From: Candidatus Olsenella pullicola
Lineage (GTDB): Bacteria; Actinomycetota; Coriobacteriia; Coriobacteriales; Atopobiaceae
Direction of reading: 5' to 3'
DNA: 45,576 nt
Assembly (NCBI GenBank): GCA_019117265.1
Contig: DXAB01000059.1
Location: forward strand, 1 to 45,576
In this document: positions 24,841 to 30,680 of the stretch, one piece after another
Numbering within the stretch: position 1 is the stretch's first letter
Layout: each line of letters opens with the position of its first letter
Program-made: the position numbers and the translations under genes
Notes under the pieces: generated by a model
Seen by the model: only the letters and a program-made list of their open reading frames with translations
Told to the model about the DNA's origin: nothing
Database searches by the model: none

Positions 24841-26088
24841 ATGGTCGCGACCATACCGCGCGCCGTCCTCGAGTACGTCACCGAGGAGGTGAACGAGCTC
24901 TCGGCGGACGCTCAGGCGCGCGTGCTCGCCGTGCTGGAGTCCATAACGTGGACGCCAGAGACCATCGCCGAGTGCCGCGACGTCGTGATCCAGGCGCTCG
25001 CGGCGATCATGCCGACCTACACCGACGCCGCCGCTCAGGTCGGGGCCGACATGTACGACGCCGTGCGCGAGGCTGCGGTGGGCGAGGCTATGGGGGCGAC
25101 CGCCGTCAGCGGCTACGAGCCCGAAGCCATCGCCGGGGCCATCAGGGCCTTCGTCCAGGGTATCGTGGACGGCAAGCCCGTCGAGCAGTTCAACCGCAAG
25201 GTGCTCGCCCGCGTCGACCGCGACGTGCGCCGAGCCGAGAACGTGAGCGTCGCCGAGAACGCGATGCGCGACCCGCTGAGGCCGAAGTACGCCCGCGTGC
25301 CCAGCGGCTCCGAGACGTGCGGGTTCTGCCTCATGCTCGCCTCGTTCGGGTTCCACTATTCGGACAAGAGCGCGGCGAGCCATGCGCACGAAAACTGCGA
25401 CTGCCGCGTGGTGGCCCGGTTCGACAAGTCGGGGGTGGAGGGCTACGACCCCGACGAGATGTACCGGCACTACAACCAGTGCCTCGACTCGCTCGGTGGC
25501 ACCTCTGGGATACGGAAGCAGTGGAACAGTCTCCCGGAGGGGGAGCGGAAAAGGCTCATCGAGAAGCACGGGGGCAAGGAGTCCGATGCGTTCCAGGCCT
25601 TCCTCAACGGGCGCATGGCGGCGGAGATCGAGACGCGAGACCCCGAGTGGTTCAGGACCGGAAAGGTCCCCGCATACCGTGAGGAGAGCGGGGCGTCCCC
25701 TGATGAGTTCGAGAGGGCATGCGGAGAGCTGCTGAGGTCCAACGGGCTTCCCGTCGAGTTCCGAAAGACGAGGGGAGACCAGCCGGGCGGATTCAGGCGC
25801 CGGACATCAGACGCGTTCATAAAGGGCGTTGCGTGGGAGATGAAGAACCCCGAAGGCAACGGCCACCTGACCGTCTGGAACCAGTTCAAGAGTGCCGTGT
25901 ACGGAAACGACAAGAAGACCCCGAACCCACAGAGCGACAAGCTGATCATCAGCAACGTAAGGAGCGAAAAGACCTTCGGGCAGATGGTCGATGACGCTCG
26001 GAAGGTTCTCGATGACGGGGAATTTCCTGAGATAACCGAGGTCATCATCGTCGGGAGGGATGGGTCCATGAGAAGGCTCGAGAGATAG
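24841..26088 (+). CDS. MuF head protein with a C-terminal PD-(D/E)XK (CdiA tRNase-like) toxin domain
   Basis: 415 residues. The first about 215 are a MuF/VG15-type minor head protein, with ETCGFCLMLASFGFHYS (Cys near 160) and HAHENCDCRVVARF, found beside portals. Typical family members in this clade end soon after that motif. Here another 200 residues follow: a linker (220-280) and a domain with SDAFIKG (D324) and WEMKNPEG (E333, K335), then TVWNQFKSAVYG, SDKLIISN and ITEVIIVGRDGSM. That is the D...E-x-K layout of the CdiA C-terminal tRNA-nuclease family. MuF proteins with toxin tails are a described class of phage polymorphic toxins. The tail codons look less GC-biased, suggesting acquisition. 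No immunity gene follows; a tRNA-Leu does. Confidence 0.85.
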   Translation: MVATIPRAVLEYVTEEVNELSADAQARVLAVLESITWTPETIAECRDVVIQALAAIMPTYTDAAAQVGADMYDAVREAAVGEAMGATAVSGYEPEAIAGAIRAFVQGIVDGKPVEQFNRKVLARVDRDVRRAENVSVAENAMRDPLRPKYARVPSGSETCGFCLMLASFGFHYSDKSAASHAHENCDCRVVARFDKSGVEGYDPDEMYRHYNQCLDSLGGTSGIRKQWNSLPEGERKRLIEKHGGKESDAFQAFLNGRMAAEIETRDPEWFRTGKVPAYREESGASPDEFERACGELLRSNGLPVEFRKTRGDQPGGFRRRTSDAFIKGVAWEMKNPEGNGHLTVWNQFKSAVYGNDKKTPNPQSDKLIISNVRSEKTFGQMVDDARKVLDDGEFPEITEVIIVGRDGSMRRLER

Positions 26089-26158
26089 CGAGAAAGCCGA
26101 CGGTCGTTCCGGCACACTGGCCGGCGCGCATCGGCTTCTCATGAGAAGTATACCCCAG

Positions 26159-26243
26159 CGGGGCGTGGCGGAAACGGCAGACGCGCCGGTCTCAGGAACC
26201 GGTGGGGGAACCCGTGCGGGTTCGAGTCCCGCCGCCCCGACCA
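26159..26243 (+). tRNA. tRNA-Leu(CAG), complete with encoded CCA
   Basis: Acceptor CGGGGCG pairs fully with CGCCCCG (26233-26239), followed by A and CCA. D-stem GCG/CGC, anticodon stem CCGGT/ACCGG with loop CTCAGGA (anticodon CAG), a class II long variable arm with GGG...CCC, and T-stem GCGGG/CCCGC around TTCGAGT. It reads CUG leucine codons. It lies inside the late operon, 70 bases after the MuF toxin gene and before the scaffold gene, and is followed by two terminators. Confidence 0.95.
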
Positions 26244-26260
26244 ACCATTTTTCAGAAATC

Positions 26261-26281
26261 AGCCCCGCACGGGGCTCTTTT
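26261..26281 (+). terminator. Hairpin terminator after tRNA-Leu
   Basis: AGCCCCG-CA-CGGGGCT followed by CTTTT. It probably helps define the tRNA 3' end or attenuates late transcription. Confidence 0.7.
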
Positions 26282-26288
26282 CATATCG

Positions 26289-26311
26289 GGCCGCAGAAGT
26301 GCGGCCTTTTT
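26289..26311 (+). terminator. Second hairpin terminator before the scaffold gene
   Basis: GGCCGC-AGAAGT-GCGGCC followed by TTTTT. Two more GC palindromes with a CGCACGG core (26320-26335, 26342-26357) follow before the scaffold ATG. Confidence 0.7.
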
Positions 26312-26371
26312 CATGCCGCGACGCCGCACGGCGTCAAGACGCGCGCCGCACGGCGCGGAAAGGGGGCCTGA

Positions 26372-26917
26372 ATGGCCGAGAACGGGCAGGGCGCACAGAC
26401 CACGGAGCCGACCGGGGCGGAGCCGCACGGCACCGAGCCGACCGAGCCAGAGAGGGACTGGAAGGCCGAGTACGAGAAGGCAATCGCCCAGTCCCGCAAG
26501 TGGGAGCAGCGCAGCAAGGACAACGCCGCAGCCGCGAAGGAGCTTGAGGCGCTGAAGAACGCCTCCAAGACCGACGCCGAGAAGCTGGCCGACGCCACCA
26601 AGCGAGCCGAGAAGGCCGAGGAGAAGCTCGCCGATTACGAGCGCAGGGCCGAGCGAGCCGCAATCGTGGCGGAGGTGGCGGCTGCCAAGGGCGTGGACGC
26701 CGAGTGGCTGGGCCGAATGACCGGAGACACGGAGGCGGAGATCAACGCCAACGCGGACTACATCGCGTCAAAGCTCAGCGGCGCGCCCATCTACCCGAGC
26801 GTGCCCGACAACGGCGGGCGCAAGGCCGCGCCCATCACGCGCGAGCAGATCGACGCCATCAAGGACCCCAGGGAGCGCGTGCGAGTGCGCGCGCAGCATC
26901 TGAACCTCTACAAGTAA
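26372..26917 (+). CDS. Capsid scaffolding protein
   Basis: 181 residues, mostly an acidic-basic coiled coil (about 30-105, KAEYEKAIAQSRKWEQRS...AEKAEEKLADYERRAERAAI), with a Thr/Pro/Glu-rich head and a basic tail (RVRVRAQHLNLYK). This is the DUF4355/gp20-type scaffold that directs shell assembly and is later removed. It lies directly before the major capsid gene. Confidence 0.85.
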   Translation: MAENGQGAQTTEPTGAEPHGTEPTEPERDWKAEYEKAIAQSRKWEQRSKDNAAAAKELEALKNASKTDAEKLADATKRAEKAEEKLADYERRAERAAIVAEVAAAKGVDAEWLGRMTGDTEAEINANADYIASKLSGAPIYPSVPDNGGRKAAPITREQIDAIKDPRERVRVRAQHLNLYK

Positions 26918-26929
26918 GGAGGGCCGTCA

Positions 26930-27853
26930 ATGGCCGTACTTGACAACACCACCCTCGCCGAGAACATCGCCAAGGCGCAGGACATCGAGATGATCCAGAA
27001 CTTCGACGGCGACGTGAACCAGCTCACCGAGGTCCTTGGCATCATGCCGCCCGAGATCATCGCGGCCGGCTCCGCGATGTACCAGTACTCCGTGACCGGA
27101 ACGCTCGAGACAGACGCCGTCGCAGAGGGCGACGAGGTGCCGCTGTCCGAGTACAACGTCACCCAGACGCCCATCGGCGCCATCACGGTGAAGCCCTACC
27201 GCAAGCTGACCACCGCCCAGGCCATCCTCAAGGGCGGCTACGAGAACGCCATCGCCAAGACCGACAAGAAGATGGTCAACCAGGTGCGAGACGGCATCCT
27301 CGCCGACTTCTTCACCTTCCTCGACAACGGCACGTCCACCGCGACCGGCGCCGGCCTCCAGGCCACGCTCGCCCAGATGGCGGCCAAGCTCCAGGACGAG
27401 ACCCAGAAGAACTCCGACCCCACGGGCTCCGTCGTGTACTTCGTGAACCCGTTCGACATCGCGGACTACCTCGCCAACGCGCAGGTGACCACCCAGACCG
27501 TCTTCGGCATGACCTACATCCAGAACTTCCTTGGCGTGCAGAACATCATGGTCACCAACAAGGCCACGGCCAAGACCGTCTACGCGACCCCGGTCGAGAA
27601 CATCCACATCTACGGCATCGACTTCGCCACGCTCGCCGACGCGGGCCTCTCCTACACCACGCAGGACGGCTCCCTCATCGGCGTCCACCACACGCCCGCG
27701 TACAACCGCACGTCCGCCGAGACCTACGTGCTCTCCGGCGCGCTGATGGTCCCCGAGTACAAGAACTACATCGTCAAGGGCACCGTCGCCGCCGCAGACC
27801 CGCAGAAGGTCTCCGTGGTCGGCACCGTCCAGACGGAGGCCCAGTCTTCTTAG
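26930..27853 (+). CDS. Major capsid protein, HK97 fold
   Basis: 307 residues with an AAGGAGG-type site. Typical phage capsid segments: EVLGIMPPEIIAAGSAMYQYSVTGTLE, then YRKLTTAQAILKGGY, the P-domain helix region, and GVQNIMVTNKATAKTVYATPVENIHIYGID near the C-terminus. The N-terminal arm lacks a long delta domain, in line with the separate scaffold. Rich GC-optimised codons suggest high expression. A HeH-like ORF in another frame begins 29 bases later. Confidence 0.93.
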   Translation: MAVLDNTTLAENIAKAQDIEMIQNFDGDVNQLTEVLGIMPPEIIAAGSAMYQYSVTGTLETDAVAEGDEVPLSEYNVTQTPIGAITVKPYRKLTTAQAILKGGYENAIAKTDKKMVNQVRDGILADFFTFLDNGTSTATGAGLQATLAQMAAKLQDETQKNSDPTGSVVYFVNPFDIADYLANAQVTTQTVFGMTYIQNFLGVQNIMVTNKATAKTVYATPVENIHIYGIDFATLADAGLSYTTQDGSLIGVHHTPAYNRTSAETYVLSGALMVPEYKNYIVKGTVAAADPQKVSVVGTVQTEAQSS

Positions 27854-27882
27854 CCAAGGCTAGCGCCCATGACGCGGGGGCG

Positions 27883-28032
27883 GTGTCGCTCAGCACCGCC
27901 CCCGGCGCGACGCCGACCATGAGCAACACCGCCGCCGAGATTCGCGCCTACGCCGAGGCGAACGGCATCGAGGTGCCGTCCAAGGCCACCAAGGCCGAGA
28001 TGCTGGCCGCAATCGAGGGGGCGGGAGCATGA
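27883..28032 (+). CDS. Small HeH/Rho-N-like head protein
   Basis: 49 residues from GTG 27883 (or 37 from ATG 27919). AAEIRAYAEANGIEVPSKATKAEMLAAIE is the helix-extension-helix pattern of HeH/LEM/Rho-N domains, often found as a capsid or head-fibre appendage after the capsid gene. The frame is open upstream through the capsid stop, so a frameshifted capsid extension is possible. Its stop overlaps the next ATG. Confidence 0.6.
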   Translation: MSLSTAPGATPTMSNTAAEIRAYAEANGIEVPSKATKAEMLAAIEGAGA

Positions 28033-28403
28033 CGCCCTTCGCTGACGTGGCCGACTACGAGGCCCGCTACGGCGAGGTGGAGGACGAGGCGCGCGTCTCA
28101 GCGCTCTTGCAGGACGCAACCAACATCATCGCCAGCCAGCCCGGCTTCGAGCTGCGCGACGGAGACGACACCTTCATTGGCGTGCTTGAGACGGTCGCCT
28201 GCGCGATGGTACACCGCTCGCTCATGAGCGGGGCGTACGCGGGACTCTCCAACGTCTCGCAGGGCGCGGGCGGCTACACCGCGAGCGTCGCCGTCTACAA
28301 CCCCGGCGGAGACCTCTACCTCACGCGCAACGAGAAGAGGGCGCTCGGCATCGGCTGCGGTCGCATCGGGCAGACGGACCCATACGGGCGTGACGCCCGA
28401 TGA
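28029..28403 (+). CDS. Head-tail adaptor (HK97 gp6/SPP1 gp15-like)
   Basis: 124 residues, mostly helical: FADVADYEARYGEVEDEARVSALLQDATNII and a long C-terminal loop. Size, position directly after the capsid region and the DVADYEARYG start are typical of adaptor proteins that extend the portal ring. Overlaps both neighbours. Confidence 0.82.
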   Translation: MTPFADVADYEARYGEVEDEARVSALLQDATNIIASQPGFELRDGDDTFIGVLETVACAMVHRSLMSGAYAGLSNVSQGAGGYTASVAVYNPGGDLYLTRNEKRALGIGCGRIGQTDPYGRDAR

Positions 28404-28759
28404 TCGCGCCGATTCCAGACCTCGGCCTCATCGCCGGGGAGACCGTCACCGTGCGTACGCCGACCGTGGGCTACGGCGAGCACATGGAGGAGGTCGTGAC
28501 GTGGGACGAGGCCACCGTGGGAAACGTCGTGGTCACCCCCGGGACGACCTCAGACGTGCTCGACGGCACGCGCCCGGACGGAACGCGCGTTGCCTTCACG
28601 CTGGGCTTCCCGAAGTCATTCACAGCGCCGCTGCGTGGCTGTCGCGTGCTCGTGCGCGGCATCGAGTGCGACGTCATAGGCGACCCGCAGCCCTACGCGG
28701 CCGTCAACGTCCCCGGCGCGTGGAACTACACGGCGGAGGTGGAGCGCGTCGATGGCTAG
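28400..28759 (+). CDS. Head-closure (stopper) protein
   Basis: 119 residues, beta-rich with VRTPTVGYGEHMEEVVTWDEATVGNVVVTPG and FPKSFTAPLRGCRVLVRGIECDVIGDPQPY. The strand order and length match SPP1 gp16/HK97 gp7-type closure rings. Fourth gene of the connector set, overlapping both neighbours. Confidence 0.78.
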   Translation: MIAPIPDLGLIAGETVTVRTPTVGYGEHMEEVVTWDEATVGNVVVTPGTTSDVLDGTRPDGTRVAFTLGFPKSFTAPLRGCRVLVRGIECDVIGDPQPYAAVNVPGAWNYTAEVERVDG

Positions 28760-29048
28760 GGGAATCAAGGTCAGGCTCAACAGGGCGGGGGCGCGGGCGA
28801 TCCTCACGAGCGACGCCGTCAAGGCAGACCTCATGGCCCGCGCCGAGCGCATCGCGGCACGCGCAAACGGCATGGTGAGCCAAGACAAGATGCGAAACGA
28901 CGCCTTCAGGGCGAGCGACGCGTCAAGCCCCAACCGTGCCCGCGCCCACGTCTACACCGCATCGCCGCACGGCATCAACGCCCAGAACAAGGACGACGTC
29001 CTGCTCGAGGACAGCATCCTGCTCAAGTCGCTCGACGCGGGGAGGTGA
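28752..29048 (+). CDS. Tail-completion/neck protein (HK97 gp10-like)
   Basis: 98 residues with a basic N-terminus, then helices ARAERIAARANGMVSQDK and a beta tail ARAHVYTASPHGINAQ. This is the usual order for the HK97 gp10-type neck protein. Overlaps the closure gene by 8 bases; a GGAGGTGA site for the next gene overlaps its stop. Confidence 0.75.
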   Translation: MARGIKVRLNRAGARAILTSDAVKADLMARAERIAARANGMVSQDKMRNDAFRASDASSPNRARAHVYTASPHGINAQNKDDVLLEDSILLKSLDAGR

Positions 29049-29052
29049 GCGC

Positions 29053-29403
29053 GTGGACATCGAAGGGGTTGTCATCGACTACCTGAACGGCGCGGGCGTG
29101 GGCGCCACGGCCTACCCCGACGTGCCGCGCAAGCGCCCCGCCGCCTTCGTGGTGGTGGAGCGCGTCGGCGGGCCTCGCGGGGAGGGCGGCACCTTCGCCG
29201 CGATGCTCGACATCCAGTGCTGGGCGGCAGCGAGGAGCGCCGCCGCCAGCCTCGCAGGCGCCGTGGAGGACGCAATGGCCGACATCCCCGCGAGCGTGGG
29301 CAGCGTGGCCGGCTCCGACCTCACCTCCACCTTCCGCGACCGGGACCTCGAGAGCGGCACGCCGCGCTACCACGTCGTATGCACCATCTACTGCAACGGA
29401 TAG
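29053..29403 (+). CDS. Tail terminator protein
   Basis: 116 residues from GTG 29053 after GGAGGTGAGCGC. An N-terminal VIDYLNGAGVGATAYPDVPRKRPAAFVVVERVGG and strand-helix-strand with LDIQCWAA are typical of gpU/tail-terminator proteins, which cap the tail tube. Directly before the major tail gene. Confidence 0.8.
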   Translation: MDIEGVVIDYLNGAGVGATAYPDVPRKRPAAFVVVERVGGPRGEGGTFAAMLDIQCWAAARSAAASLAGAVEDAMADIPASVGSVAGSDLTSTFRDRDLESGTPRYHVVCTIYCNG

Positions 29404-29413
29404 GAGGGGCACC

Positions 29414-29989
29414 ATGCCCGAGACCGCAAACAACACCGCAAACGTCAGCTACGGAAAGTTCAAGAGCGGCGGCTACTTCTTCGTCGCGCCCTACGGAACC
29501 GCCCTGCCCACCGACAACACGACGGAGCTCAACCAGGCCTTCGTGAACATGGGCTTCATGGGCGACGACGGCTTCGCCTTCGACAACTCCGTGACCACCA
29601 ACACGGCGCAGGACGCCAACGGCGACACCATCGCGTCCGACTCCGCCGCGCCCACCAAGACCATGACCACGACCTTCCGCGAGATCAAGGCCGCGTCGAT
29701 GAAGGTGGTCTACGGCTCCGACAACGTGACGGACTCCGACGGCCTGCTCACCATCCACGACAAGGGCCCCAACAACGAGACCCTTTCCGCCGTCATCGAG
29801 ATCCTGCTCAAGGACGGCCGCAAGGACCGCAAGGTAATCGAGCAGTGCTCGCCCAACCAGCTCGGCTCCGAGAGCATCGTCTACAGCTCGCTCGTGGGCA
29901 AGCCGCTCACGTGGTCGATCATGAAGGGGAAGACGACCGGCGACTACATCACCGACTACGTCGACTCCACCGAGACCGAGGGGGCGTGA
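29414..29989 (+). CDS. Major tail (tube) protein
   Basis: 191 residues with a GGAGG site upstream. Beta-rich with GKFKSGGYFFVAPYGT, DNSVTTNTAQDANGD, REIKAASMKVVYGSDNV and SLVGKPLTWSIMKG. Length, position and strong optimal codons mark it as the tube protein of a siphovirus. The gpG gene overlaps its stop by one base. Confidence 0.9.
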   Translation: MPETANNTANVSYGKFKSGGYFFVAPYGTALPTDNTTELNQAFVNMGFMGDDGFAFDNSVTTNTAQDANGDTIASDSAAPTKTMTTTFREIKAASMKVVYGSDNVTDSDGLLTIHDKGPNNETLSAVIEILLKDGRKDRKVIEQCSPNQLGSESIVYSSLVGKPLTWSIMKGKTTGDYITDYVDSTETEGA

Positions 29990-30285
29990 TGGCCGGGGCC
30001 AAGGGGAGCGCCGTCGAGGTGGACGGCATCGAGGTCACGGTCGTAGTCGACCCGGCGGACGACTACGAGCTCATTGAGTGCGCCTGCGTCTCGAGCGACC
30101 CTGGCGCGGGCGTGGAGGAGAGGAACCGCGCCTACTTCAGGCGCAACCACATCCTGCTCGGCGACGGGTACGACCGCGTGATGGGCGAGCTGCGCGCCGC
30201 GAACGGCGGGAGGCTGCCGCGCGACGTCGTGGCGAGCTTCATGTCCCGCGTCGTCGCCGGGGTGGCGGAGGCAAAAAACTCCTAG
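29989..30285 (+). CDS. Tail assembly chaperone gpG
   Basis: 98 residues. Starts MAGAKGSAVEVDGIEV; helical, acidic. It ends at a TAG just beyond the A-AAA-AAC slippery site, so most ribosomes make gpG and a minority continue in the -1 frame to make gpGT. The pair chaperones tape-measure folding and tube polymerisation. Confidence 0.9.
   Translation: MAGAKGSAVEVDGIEVTVVVDPADDYELIECACVSSDPGAGVEERNRAYFRRNHILLGDGYDRVMGELRAANGGRLPRDVVASFMSRVVAGVAEAKNS
30273..30279 (+). other. Programmed -1 frameshift site A AAA AAC
   Basis: The gpG codons read GCA AAA AAC TCC TAG. The heptamer A-AAA-AAC is a canonical -1 slippery sequence and a GC-rich, foldable stretch follows. Slippage gives AAA CTC CTA GGG and leads into the downstream open frame. 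Confidence 0.92.
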
Positions 30286-30677
30286 GGCTCGGCGCGGCGA
30301 TCGCCCTCCACGAGGGGGCCGTCCGCGCCGACCTCATGCGCTTCTACGGCGTCTCCCTGGACGAGGGCGGCAAGGGCGTGTCGTGGCGCGACATGGCCGC
30401 GATGGTGGCCCACCTCCCCTCGGAGAGCGCGCTCAGGCGCGAGGAGGGCGACGGCTGGAGCGAGGCGGAGCGCCTGCTCGCCCAGATAGCCGACAGCGCC
30501 TACATCGCGTGGTGGCAGCGCATCGACCACGACAATCCCGACGCGCCTCCCCTCAGGCGCGTGCTCTCGCCGCGCGAGCGGGCCGAGAGGGCCGACGCCG
30601 CGCGCGAGGACGTGTACACGCGGGCCGACATGGACCGCATCGCCGACGCGCTCGGCATCCCCGAGGACAGGAGGTAG
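30279..30677 (+). CDS. gpT extension of the tail assembly chaperone (gpGT, -1 frame)
   Basis: The -1 frame continues LLGLGAAIALHEGAVRADLM...WRDMAAMVAHLPSESALRREEGDGWSEAERLLAQIADS for 132 residues to a TAG before the tape-measure gene. It has no ribosome site or good start of its own, which supports expression only as a fusion of about 229 residues. gpT binds the tape measure protein and tube subunits. Confidence 0.88.
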   Translation, partial: LLGLGAAIALHEGAVRADLMRFYGVSLDEGGKGVSWRDMAAMVAHLPSESALRREEGDGWSEAERLLAQIADSAYIAWWQRIDHDNPDAPPLRRVLSPRERAERADAAREDVYTRADMDRIADALGIPEDRR

Positions 30678-30680
30678 CGC

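Noticed and set aside
26160-26371. ORF-track frames across the tRNA as an immunity gene for the MuF toxin
   Set aside because: The frames run through the tRNA and two terminators and have no ribosome site; no credible immunity gene was found on either strand between the MuF gene and the scaffold gene.
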